A stretch of DNA of 64,000 nucleotides, from positions 165,419-229,418 of the forward strand of contig NZ_JASDCS010000008.1 in NCBI RefSeq assembly GCF_030407815.1, given 5' to 3'. The DNA comes from Psychrobacter sp. APC 3281 (GTDB taxonomy: Bacteria; Pseudomonadota; Gammaproteobacteria; Pseudomonadales; Moraxellaceae). A program made the position numbers and the translations under genes. The notes beneath the pieces are model-generated. The model saw only the letters and a list, made by a program, of their open reading frames with translations, ran no database searches and was not told the DNA's origin. Shown here piece by piece: positions 39,215-48,519 of the stretch (the stretch's first letter is position 1; every line of letters begins with the position of its first letter).

Positions 39215-40618
39215 ATGCCTACCCCGACGCCCAATCAGGAACGAACTGCCATGCTGTCAGGAGATTATAATTCGGCTGAATATAGTGCCGAATATAAGCT
39301 TCTGTATCTGCAGGGTTTGGTTGCTGATAAAGCGTACGAGGCCATTACAGAGTTTTTAGAAAAGCAGTCCGAATACGAGATTGCCAACCTACTAGAGTCC
39401 TTCCCAACTCAAAACCGTCTGTTGATTTGGGCGCAGGTGCCAGAACATATCAAAGGTGAAGTGCTTGCCGAGCTAGATGTCGATACGCGCCAGCCATTGA
39501 TGGAGAATATTTCTTCTCAAGAAATATCGTTGTTTACCCAAGATCTTGATGCGCAAGATATCTCTGAGATTTTGGACACTGTCACTGAGAGCGTACGTAC
39601 CTCAGTCATGGCAACGCTCGACGAAGAGACGCGGGTTCAAGTCAACAAACTTGATACCTATGCCGACTGGGAAGTGGGTAGCTATATGGATCCCGATATT
39701 ATCCAGATAAGAGATAATATCTATTTGGCGGATGTGCAAGAATGGCTGCGTGAAAACGACGACCTGCTCGATGACGAGAGCCAAGAGCTGCTCGTTGTCG
39801 ATCAAAGCCAGCAATTACTAGGGCTACTGAGTCTAGTAGATTTAATTAAGCATAGACAAGATACCTTGGTCTCGGAGCTGATTGATACTGCCATTACAAT
39901 TAATGATCGCTTAGACATCCAAGATGCCGCCGCGATTTTTCGTTCAGAAGACATCCGTTTTGCGCCCGTCATCAATAGCCATGGCGAGCTGGTTGGTCAA
40001 CTAAACGGTGAAGACATCATGGAGATTATCCAAGATGATGTCGACAGCACCATGAAAAACCTTGCTGGTGTTAGCCAAGATGAAGAGTTGTTTGCCCCCA
40101 TCCTAACCAGCGCCAAAAGCCGTAGCGTCTGGCTAGGTATCAATTTATGTACCGCCCTTTTGGCCGCAGCAGTGATTGGACAGTTTGAAGAAGTACTAGC
40201 ACAAGTCGTGGCGCTAGCGATATTGATGCCAGTAGTCGCCAGTATGGGCGGTATTGCTGGCTCGCAAACGCTGACGGTCGTTATCCGCGGGATGGCGATG
40301 GGTCAAATCGGTGGTTCCAACCGTGTCTGGCTGTTGAATAAAGAGCTGTGGGTGGGTGCGATAAACGGTATCATCTGGGCGATAATTATGGCGTTTATTG
40401 CTCAGTTATGGTTTCATGATATTAAGATCAGTGCCGTCATCGGTTTTGCCATTGCAATCAACATGACTGCAGCTAATGTCTCGGGTATCAGCATACCGCT
40501 GATGCTAAAACGGATGAATATCGATCCTGCTCTATCTGCTTCGGTTATCTTAACGACTGTCACGGATATCGTCGGCTTTATGTCCTTTTTAGGATTGGCC
40601 AGCGTGTTGATACTTTAA
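39215..40618 (+). CDS. mgtE: Magnesium transporter MgtE
   Basis: This is a 467-residue Mg2+ channel. Residues about 25-140 are the MgtE N domain of helical repeats (LLESFPTQNRLLIW, ILDTVTESVR). Residues about 145-270 are paired CBS domains (MDPDIIQI, LLGLLSLVDLIK, FAPVINSHGELVGQLNGED) that sense Mg2+. The remainder has five membrane helices with ILMPVVASMGGIAGSQTLTV, the pore signature. No magnesium riboswitch is evident in the 156-base leader, which instead holds a 15-base duplication. Confidence 0.95.
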   Translation: MPTPTPNQERTAMLSGDYNSAEYSAEYKLLYLQGLVADKAYEAITEFLEKQSEYEIANLLESFPTQNRLLIWAQVPEHIKGEVLAELDVDTRQPLMENISSQEISLFTQDLDAQDISEILDTVTESVRTSVMATLDEETRVQVNKLDTYADWEVGSYMDPDIIQIRDNIYLADVQEWLRENDDLLDDESQELLVVDQSQQLLGLLSLVDLIKHRQDTLVSELIDTAITINDRLDIQDAAAIFRSEDIRFAPVINSHGELVGQLNGEDIMEIIQDDVDSTMKNLAGVSQDEELFAPILTSAKSRSVWLGINLCTALLAAAVIGQFEEVLAQVVALAILMPVVASMGGIAGSQTLTVVIRGMAMGQIGGSNRVWLLNKELWVGAINGIIWAIIMAFIAQLWFHDIKISAVIGFAIAINMTAANVSGISIPLMLKRMNIDPALSASVILTTVTDIVGFMSFLGLASVLIL

Positions 40619-40622
40619 TTTT

Positions 40623-40662
40623 TTGCTGAATTGCTGAATTGCTGAATTGCTGAATTGCTGAA
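40623..40662 (+). repeat. Five perfect copies of an 8-base unit after mgtE
   Basis: TTGCTGAA is repeated five times without error, starting five bases after the mgtE stop. Slippage at such a tract would change the 3' untranslated region but not the protein. Confidence 0.95.
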
Positions 40663-40784
40663 TAATTAAAATATAGAATTGCTATTTATATAAAAATGTC
40701 AAATAAGATTTATTTAGTCCTTAGTTCAAGGCCTTAGTTTTAAATCACAATTTAAAAACCATCAAATCGTTAAGTGAGTGTGTT

Positions 40785-41249
40785 ATGCAAGCTGTACAAG
40801 TTAAAGTGGTAAACCCTAAAATTACTGAAGACGAAGCGTTTTCTCTACCAACTCGCGCCACCGATGGCAGTGCAGGTATTGATTTGCGCGCTTGTATTGA
40901 CGAGCCGTTAACGATTAAAGCAGGTGAAACCCATTTAATTGGCACAGGCCTTGCCGTTTATATTCAAGACCCTAATTATGCAGGTATGATTTTACCGCGT
41001 TCAGGTCTTGGTCATAAGCACGGTATCGTCTTGGGTAATTTAGTTGGGCTAATCGATGCCGACTATCAAGGCGAGCTGATGGTTAGTATTTGGAACCGCA
41101 GTAGCGAAGACTTTGTTCTTAATCCAGCTGAGCGTATGGCACAGTACATCGTTGTACCTGTTGCCCGTCCTGAGTTTGAAGTGGTTGCAGAATTTAGTGA
41201 TGAAAGCGTACGCGGTGCGGGCGGGTTTGGACACTCAGGTCGCCAATAG
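40785..41249 (+). CDS. dut: dUTP pyrophosphatase
   Basis: Dut hydrolyses dUTP to dUMP, preventing uracil incorporation and feeding dTMP synthesis. The 154-residue protein has the five trimeric dUTPase motifs, among them [34 protein letters not shown] and the C-terminal [10 protein letters not shown]. It is followed by algC and argB, the same order I recall for Pseudomonas. An elaborate hairpin region lies in the spacer before algC. Confidence 0.96.
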   Translation: MQAVQVKVVNPKITEDEAFSLPTRATDGSAGIDLRACIDEPLTIKAGETHLIGTGLAVYIQDPNYAGMILPRSGLGHKHGIVLGNLVGLIDADYQGELMVSIWNRSSEDFVLNPAERMAQYIVVPVARPEFEVVAEFSDESVRGAGGFGHSGRQ

Positions 41250-41282
41250 TAGCTATTTTGTTGGTCAATTTTTCTGACAACT

Positions 41283-41335
41283 TTTTAGATAGCGTTTAAG
41301 GTTTTGCTTAAGCTATATCTAAAACCTTGCGCTAT
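41283..41335 (+). promoter_or_regulatory. Mutually exclusive hairpins between dut and algC
   Basis: Structure A pairs ATAGCG (41289-41294) and AAGGTTTT (41298-41305) with AAAACCTT (41321-41328) and CGCTAT (41330-41335). Structure B pairs TTTTAGATA (41283-41291) with TATCTAAAA (41316-41324), plus an inner TTAAG/CTTAA stem. The arms overlap, so only one can form at a time. Structure A is followed by a T-rich stretch and could act as a terminator. Confidence 0.45.
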
Positions 41336-41386
41336 TCATTTTTATTTATCATTGAACATCTATCACGGTTATAAGGAGAGTAAGCA

Positions 41387-43189
41387 ATGCCACCTTTTGC
41401 GGCGCAGCAACCCTTATTCCGTGCTTATGATATCCGTGGTGCTAGCCAGTATTTCACTAGCAGTTTTATACAAGCATTAGGCCGTGCTTTTGCCACTCTC
41501 TACAATGCCCAAGATAGCCAACCGACTAAAAACATCAGTACTAATGCCTCTGTTGAGACTAAGCAGAATGCCATCGTTGTTGGTTATGATATGCGCATTG
41601 GTAGTGAAGCCATTGCACATACACTCTCTACTGTATTAGCTCAGCAGGGTTTACGTATCATCCAGTTAGGCCTAATTACCACGCCGATGATGGCATTTTG
41701 GGCAATGCAATATCAAGGTCATGGCATTGTCGTAACTGCTAGCCATTCTGCCAAAGACATACTAGGCATCAAGTGGTTAGTAAATAATAAGTCCCCTAGC
41801 AGCTCAGAGATACAGACGCTCTATCATCAGCTAAGCGCCCATCATGGTCATCATGCCTATCCCGATAATCAAGCTAACAATTCTGCCTTGCATTCAGAAA
41901 ACATTGAAAGCATTGATAATAACTACGACTCAAAATTGCCAATAGATTTGCTTGAGCAATCACCTACTAATCAAGTAGGTAATGTATATATCGATGCTAT
42001 TGCGCAGGTATTTGAAAAATTATTTCAGCACCATTACTCGGCAACTGCAGCCAATCAAAAAAACGCTTGTAAACTTGATTTGGTCATAGTTATTGACTGT
42101 ATGCACGGTGCAACTGGTAGCATTGCTCAACGCTTGTTCGAACGTTTTTGCCAGCATGTCATTGTGCTCAATGACATACCCGATGGTAATTTCCCCCTTG
42201 GTAATCCAGACCCCACCGAACCAACTCGCCTAAACGAATTGCAACGAGCCGTTGTTTCGAATGCAGCAGATATAGGCTTGGCGTTTGATGGCGATGGCGA
42301 TCGTTTGATGATCGTTGATAACAACGGCAAAATAGTTACGCCCGATCATTTGCTTTATCTATTGGCACGTATTGCTATTACTGAGCACCCTAACTCTCTT
42401 AGCGACTCTTTATTAGCATCTGAAGTTCTTTTCGATATTAAGTGCGCCCATCATTTACCAAGACTGTTATCTGAGCTTGGTACTACACCTGTGATTAGCA
42501 AAACTGGCAGCAGCTTTATGCGCCAGCAGGTACAGCATCCTGACAATCAGATTGTCTTCGCTGGTGAATTATCAGGGCATTTCATCTTTAATGACAGCCG
42601 CTTTATCCCTTATGATGATGCGATGTATGCCGCATTACGGTTGCTGCATTGGCTTGACCAAACTCATAATGATATTAATGATAAAAAACCACTAGCAGAT
42701 ATTATCCAAAGCTTGCCCACTATAGTCAGTACTGCTGACCATTATTTGCCAATGCCGCAGACGACTACTACCGACTGCTCTCTCGTAGAGCAATTAACGA
42801 GATTTTGTCATTACTTGCAGCATCTAGTAGATATGTCTACTCATAATATTTCTTCATCTAATCAGCAATTAAAAAATACTTGCCTGCCCGCCACAACATG
42901 CAAGTCATCAGTATGTACTTGCGCTACTGCGAAGGCGCAAATAGCATTAAAACAGACGCATGAATTATTACCTGTAGGAACCAAGCTGAGCTGTATCGAT
43001 GGTGTGCGCTTGGATTTTGCGCATGGTTTTGGGGTACTGCGCCAGTCAAATACCAGCAATAGCCTGACCGCACGCTTTGCGGGTGACAGTATAGATGACC
43101 TAAAAAATATTCAGACAACATTTGCCGCTTTATGCCGACCATTTAACGCAGATCTAGCAGAACAGATTGTTGCTATTCCTGCGGAGTAG
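41387..43189 (+). CDS. algC: Phosphomannomutase/phosphoglucomutase AlgC-like
   Basis: This enzyme interconverts hexose 6- and 1-phosphates for polysaccharide and lipopolysaccharide precursors. It has FRAYDIRG at the start, the phosphoserine loop TASHSAKDILGIK near residue 120, the metal loop DGDGDR near residue 305, the sugar loop GELSGHF and the phosphate loop RQSNTSNSLTARF. The phosphoserine loop is odd: the usual Asn-Pro after SH is Ser-Ala. At 600 residues it is about 140 longer than Pseudomonas AlgC. The excess is in two low-complexity insertions rich in Asn, Ser, His and Gln (about residues 145-200 and 465-520). AAGGAG lies ten bases before the ATG. Confidence 0.88.
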   Translation: MPPFAAQQPLFRAYDIRGASQYFTSSFIQALGRAFATLYNAQDSQPTKNISTNASVETKQNAIVVGYDMRIGSEAIAHTLSTVLAQQGLRIIQLGLITTPMMAFWAMQYQGHGIVVTASHSAKDILGIKWLVNNKSPSSSEIQTLYHQLSAHHGHHAYPDNQANNSALHSENIESIDNNYDSKLPIDLLEQSPTNQVGNVYIDAIAQVFEKLFQHHYSATAANQKNACKLDLVIVIDCMHGATGSIAQRLFERFCQHVIVLNDIPDGNFPLGNPDPTEPTRLNELQRAVVSNAADIGLAFDGDGDRLMIVDNNGKIVTPDHLLYLLARIAITEHPNSLSDSLLASEVLFDIKCAHHLPRLLSELGTTPVISKTGSSFMRQQVQHPDNQIVFAGELSGHFIFNDSRFIPYDDAMYAALRLLHWLDQTHNDINDKKPLADIIQSLPTIVSTADHYLPMPQTTTTDCSLVEQLTRFCHYLQHLVDMSTHNISSSNQQLKNTCLPATTCKSSVCTCATAKAQIALKQTHELLPVGTKLSCIDGVRLDFAHGFGVLRQSNTSNSLTARFAGDSIDDLKNIQTTFAALCRPFNADLAEQIVAIPAE

Positions 43190-43257
43190 CCTCATAAAAC
43201 ACATAACTGTCTCATTAGACATAATAGAAAAACAACCAATTTAAACCCGGCCCTTAG

Positions 43258-44178
<921 letters not shown>

Positions 44179-44218
44179 CAACATCTAGCAATGTTAAATG
44201 TAAAAAAGCTAAATGTAG

Positions 44219-44254
44219 AAAAGCCCGAGTTGATATAAACGCTCGGGCTTTTTT
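44219..44254 (+). terminator. Terminator after argB
   Basis: AAAAGCCCGAG pairs with CTCGGGCTTTT across a loop of about 12 bases, followed by further T. A 15-base tandem duplication (44195-44224) overlaps the left arm. Confidence 0.88.
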
Positions 44255-44291
44255 GTGCATTTTTACCTGTAATAACAAGCCTAGCTTAATT

Positions 44292-44663
44292 TTACGAAAA
44301 AACTTTATCAAACTCAGATTCATCGAAGCCACATAGTATTACTGCCTGATCTTTATCTGCCGACTGACCTTCTACAATCGGACGTTTAATCATACTGGTA
44401 TTTTCCACGAGTAAATCTATCGCGCTGTCTACACTAGCATCAGCTGCTTGCTTTTGACTGTCGTCTAGCTTGCGCCATGTCGTACCACGCTTATTAAGCA
44501 CTTTTTCGATACCTAGCTCATTTACCCAGCGCTGTACTGTTTCTTTATCAATACCTTGTTTTTTATAATCGTGAAAATCATAGCTGACATCTAAATCGTC
44601 TAGCTTAGTAAACGCTTTTTTCATCGTGCTACAAGATTTGATACCGTAAATGGTGATGGTCAT
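44292..44663 (-). CDS. ArsC/Spx-family reductase, YffB-like
   Basis: This is a 123-residue thioredoxin-fold protein of the arsenate reductase/Spx superfamily. The N-terminal TIYGIKSCSTMKKA contains one active-site Cys, and the CxxC second Cys is Met. SMIKRPIV near residue 92 holds the conserved Arg-Pro. Length and the Cys pattern fit E. coli YffB, a glutathione-dependent thiol reductase of poorly known role, better than a dedicated arsenate reductase; no other ars genes are near. The ATG follows GAGGATTTATC. Confidence 0.85.
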   Translation of the reverse strand: MTITIYGIKSCSTMKKAFTKLDDLDVSYDFHDYKKQGIDKETVQRWVNELGIEKVLNKRGTTWRKLDDSQKQAADASVDSAIDLLVENTSMIKRPIVEGQSADKDQAVILCGFDESEFDKVFS

Positions 44664-44831
44664 GATAAATCCTCATAAATATTCATTAACTTGTCTATTA
44701 TACCTAAGGCTGACGGGATATAGAGAACGTATTACTTTTAATCGTCAAACCTAGTAAGCAACTGCATCATATCGTCGCAATTTTCGCCAAATTACGCTAT
44801 GCTATGGCATTGTTAAATTCCACCTATTTTG

Positions 44832-44876
44832 ATCAGTATTAAACAAATCCGTATTAAATAAATCAGTATCAACCAA
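44832..44876 (+). repeat. Three 15-base imperfect tandem repeats in the leuS leader
   Basis: Units are ATCAGTATTAAACAA, ATCCGTATTAAATAA and ATCAGTATCAACCAA, ending 13 bases before the leuS ATG. They sit where translation of leuS begins, in a region without an obvious Shine-Dalgarno sequence. Confidence 0.85.
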
Positions 44877-44889
44877 TTTCGAGCCGACT

Positions 44890-47577
44890 ATGAGCAACGC
44901 CGTGACAGCAGACCAAACAGAAAACAACTATTATAACCCACAAGCGATAGAAGCCGCGCAGCAGACCAAATGGGCAACTGACAAGCGCTTTGAAGTAAGC
45001 AATGAGCCAAGCGACAAGCCAAGTCGTTACATGCTGTCGATGTTCCCTTATCCAAGTGGTAAGCTGCATATGGGCCACGTCCGTAACTATACGATTTCTG
45101 ACGTATTGAGCCGTTATTATCGCCTAAAAGGCTATGAAGTCATGCAGCCAATGGGTTGGGATGGTTTTGGCTTGCCAGCAGAAAACGCAGCAATTGCTAA
45201 CCAGACGCCACCCGCTGCATGGACATTTGCCAATATTGACAGCATGCGTGCGCAGCTTAAATTGCTAGGCCTGTCTATTGACTGGTCACGTGAATTCGCC
45301 ACTTGTAGCCCTGAGTATTATCAGTGGGAGCAGTGGTTATTTTTGCAATTGTACAAAAAAGGCCTAGTCTACAAAAAGCTGTCGACAGTCAACTGGGATC
45401 CTGTTGATAACACCGTCTTAGCAAACGAGCAAGTCATCGATGGCAAAGGTTGGCGTAGTGGTGCTGCAGTTGAAAAACGTGACATCCCTATGTACTACTT
45501 CAACATCACTGACTATGCCGATGAGCTATTGGATGATTTGGATCAACTAGAAGGCCACTGGCCATCTGAAGTATTGACTATGCAGCGCAACTGGATTGGT
45601 CGTAGTGCTGGTATGGAAGTGCACTTCCCTTATGAGCTTGCTGGTGAAGAAAACACCTTAGATGTGTTCACCACTCGTCCTGACACCTTGATGGGTGTGA
45701 CTTATGTCGCGGTGGCTGCAGAGCATCCACTTGCACAGTATGCCTCTGAGCAAGATGACGCAATCGCTCAATTCTGTGCCCTTTGCAAAAAAGGCTCAGT
45801 AGCTGAAGCAGATCTGGCCAAAGCTGAAAAAATCGGTATGGATACAGGTCTCACTGTGACGCATCCTTTGACTGGTGAAGAAGTGCCAGTGTGGGTTGCC
45901 AACTATGTGCTAATGAGCTACGGCTCAGGCGCAGTCATGGCAGTACCTGCTCACGATGAGCGTGATTATGAATTTGCGGTGAAGTACGACCTACCAATCA
46001 AGCAAGTCATCAATGTACCTGACGGTTATTTTGATGAGCTAAAAGCAGATGCCAAAGCGAACGATAGTGAAGTGAATCTTGCTTATACCGAGCGCAACAC
46101 TTTGGTTAATTCAGGTGAGTTTGACGGTCTAGATTTTGAGCAAGCATTTGAAGCAATGCTAGCCAAGCTTGAGCCAAAAGAGCTGGCTAAGAAAAAGATC
46201 CAGTATCGCCTACGTGATTGGGGTGTATCTCGCCAGCGTTATTGGGGCTGCCCTATCCCAATGATCAACTGTGAGCATTGTGGTACGGTACCTGTTGAAG
46301 AGCAAGATCTACCAGTTGTGTTGCCAACCGACGTCGTACCTGATGGTCGCGGTAACCCACTTAAAAATATACCAGAGTTTGTCAATACCACTTGTCCTAA
46401 ATGTGGCAACCCTGCTGAGCGTGAGACCGATACCTTTGATACCTTTGTAGAATCTAGCTGGTACTATGCACGCTTTGCTAGCCCAAATGATGCGCAAAAC
46501 ATGGTCAATAAATCCGCTGCCAATAAATGGTTGCCTGTTGATCAATATGTTGGCGGTGTCGAGCATGCGGTAATGCATCTGTTGTATGCGCGTTTCTTCC
46601 ATAAGCTGATGCGTGACGAAAACTTAGTCACAGGTGATGAGCCCTTTGCCAATCTAATGACCCAAGGCATGGTGCTTGCTGGTACGTTCTACCGCGTCAA
46701 TGCAGATGGCAGTACGACTTACTATTTTGCAGAAGATATCGATATTGACTTTAACGAACGTGGTCAACCAATCAAAGCTATCTTAAAATCTGACGGCCAG
46801 CCAGTGACGATTGGCAAAATCGAAAAAATGTCTAAATCAAAAAACAATGGTGTAGATCCACAGCTAACCATTGATAAATATGGTGCTGATACGGTTCGTC
46901 TATATACGCTATTTACTGCGCCTGCGGATCAAACACTTGAATGGTCAGATGACGCGCTAAAAGGCCCTTATAACTTTGTGAAAAAAGTATGGCGTATTGC
47001 AACCGACCATATGCAAGCGCTAACAGCCGCCAATATCAGCATTGATACGCTGAACAGTGCTACCTTGAACACAGACGGGTTGAGCAAAGAAGCCAAAAAC
47101 TTACGCCGTAAAACGCACGAAACGATTGCTAAGATTGATAGTGATTTGGGTGATCGTCTGGCATTGAACACGCCAGTATCAAGCCTGATGGAACTTGCTA
47201 ATGAGTTGACTGCCTTTAATGCCAGTAGCGAGCAAGAGCTACACGTTAAACACGAAGCGTTGACCAATCTACTGATTATGCTGTCTGTCTATGCGCCGCA
47301 CGTTGGCGAGCATCTGCTTGAGCAGTTGGGTCTTGACACCTTGACCTTAGACTACCCAACTGTGGATGAAAGTGCGCTGGTACAGGACATGATCACGATG
47401 GTGGTACAGGTCAATGGTAAGATGCGTGGTAAGATGGATGTGGCACCAAACAGCGATCCTGAGCAGCTAAAAGAGCAGGCTCGTACTATGGAAAGCGTGG
47501 CAAAATTCATCACGGGCGAGATCAAAAAAGAAATCGTCGTTCCTAACAAACTGGTTAACATCGTGGTTGTAGGCTGA
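44890..47577 (+). CDS. leuS: Leucyl-tRNA synthetase
   Basis: This is an 895-residue class I synthetase that charges tRNA-Leu. MFPYPSGKLHMGHVRNYT carries the HIGH motif as HMGH, and EKMSKSKNNGVDP carries KMSKS near residue 650. The editing domain (TTRPDTLMGVTYVA, AHDERDYEFA) and a zinc-binding segment (CEHCGTVPVEEQDLP, CPKCGNPAERETDTFDTF) are intact. Gene order leuS-lptE-holA is common in gammaproteobacteria. The leader has three tandem repeats; no T-box is visible. Confidence 0.97.
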   Translation: MSNAVTADQTENNYYNPQAIEAAQQTKWATDKRFEVSNEPSDKPSRYMLSMFPYPSGKLHMGHVRNYTISDVLSRYYRLKGYEVMQPMGWDGFGLPAENAAIANQTPPAAWTFANIDSMRAQLKLLGLSIDWSREFATCSPEYYQWEQWLFLQLYKKGLVYKKLSTVNWDPVDNTVLANEQVIDGKGWRSGAAVEKRDIPMYYFNITDYADELLDDLDQLEGHWPSEVLTMQRNWIGRSAGMEVHFPYELAGEENTLDVFTTRPDTLMGVTYVAVAAEHPLAQYASEQDDAIAQFCALCKKGSVAEADLAKAEKIGMDTGLTVTHPLTGEEVPVWVANYVLMSYGSGAVMAVPAHDERDYEFAVKYDLPIKQVINVPDGYFDELKADAKANDSEVNLAYTERNTLVNSGEFDGLDFEQAFEAMLAKLEPKELAKKKIQYRLRDWGVSRQRYWGCPIPMINCEHCGTVPVEEQDLPVVLPTDVVPDGRGNPLKNIPEFVNTTCPKCGNPAERETDTFDTFVESSWYYARFASPNDAQNMVNKSAANKWLPVDQYVGGVEHAVMHLLYARFFHKLMRDENLVTGDEPFANLMTQGMVLAGTFYRVNADGSTTYYFAEDIDIDFNERGQPIKAILKSDGQPVTIGKIEKMSKSKNNGVDPQLTIDKYGADTVRLYTLFTAPADQTLEWSDDALKGPYNFVKKVWRIATDHMQALTAANISIDTLNSATLNTDGLSKEAKNLRRKTHETIAKIDSDLGDRLALNTPVSSLMELANELTAFNASSEQELHVKHEALTNLLIMLSVYAPHVGEHLLEQLGLDTLTLDYPTVDESALVQDMITMVVQVNGKMRGKMDVAPNSDPEQLKEQARTMESVAKFITGEIKKEIVVPNKLVNIVVVG

Positions 47578-47643
47578 GGTATCTTGAGCTAAGTATTTTA
47601 GGCTTAGTGCTCTGAGCCTTCTTATCATATGAGGATAGCGTTT

Positions 47644-48360
47644 ATGTCATACAAGCATCGAGCTGAGCAGGCGCAACCAGAATCAAGCGCATACAGCCTA
47701 GCTAATAAAAAGTCCCATGGCCAAAAGTTCGGAGCAGTCTTACTTGCTACGCTGCCAATGTTCGCCGTGGTAGGTGCAGCCGCTGCTCTTAGCGGCTGTG
47801 GCTTCCAGCTACGTGGCTACGACTCAGCGATGCTGCTTGACGTCGAAAAAACAGCGGTCATTATCGAAGACAATCGTACCTCATTCCCGCTGAAACTACC
47901 ATTGACGCGTCGCCTAAAGACGTTAGGTGTCGACGTTATTGATAATATTAGCTCAGAAGAAGTTGCTCGTAATAATCAACAAGCAGGGGCTGAGTCTATT
48001 GCCGCTATCGATATCCGTAATGTACGTTTTAAACGTTACGAATTGGTTGGGGTATTAACAGAGATTCGCTTGGTACTATCAGCAGATGTCAGCTATCAAA
48101 CGATGGAAAATGGTAAGCCTGTAACACTAAGCAACCCCATTCAAGTCGAGCGAAGCTATCAGTACAACGAAGCCTCTGTCAGTACTGACGATCAGCAAGG
48201 CGATCAGACTCGCGATTGGCTCTATGATACTTTAGCTCGCCGTATCACTGACCAGTACGTTGCTATCTCGCTTCCAAAAGTCGCACCTGCTGCCAAACAA
48301 TCTATACAGATGAATAAAGGTGTGACACCAACCGTTGTCGTCGTACCACAACCGGAATAG
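47644..48360 (+). CDS. lptE: LPS assembly lipoprotein LptE
   Basis: LptE is the outer-membrane lipoprotein that plugs and assembles LptD for lipopolysaccharide insertion. A long N-terminal region leads to a hydrophobic stretch and the lipobox LSGCGFQLRG near residue 52. GFQLRG directly after the lipid-modified Cys is typical of LptE. The frame opens at an ATG at 47629, but that codon sits on the GAGGA ribosome binding site (47631-47635) for the ATG at 47644, so the latter is chosen. The n-region before the hydrophobic segment is unusually long (about 28 residues) for a lipoprotein signal. The C-terminal 35 residues are Pro/Val/Gln-rich. Confidence 0.9.
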   Translation: MSYKHRAEQAQPESSAYSLANKKSHGQKFGAVLLATLPMFAVVGAAAALSGCGFQLRGYDSAMLLDVEKTAVIIEDNRTSFPLKLPLTRRLKTLGVDVIDNISSEEVARNNQQAGAESIAAIDIRNVRFKRYELVGVLTEIRLVLSADVSYQTMENGKPVTLSNPIQVERSYQYNEASVSTDDQQGDQTRDWLYDTLARRITDQYVAISLPKVAPAAKQSIQMNKGVTPTVVVVPQPE

Positions 48361-48519
48361 TTAGTCGTTCTGATTATCAAACGATACCATTTTTAGAAAT
48401 ATGAGTAGCAAACTAAGCAAGGGCATGTACTACTTTAAGTAGACTAAGCTAGATTGACACTGCTGATCATATTTTTGGAATTGGTATTACCTGCTCATCA
48501 ACCTGTGTAACACCACGCT

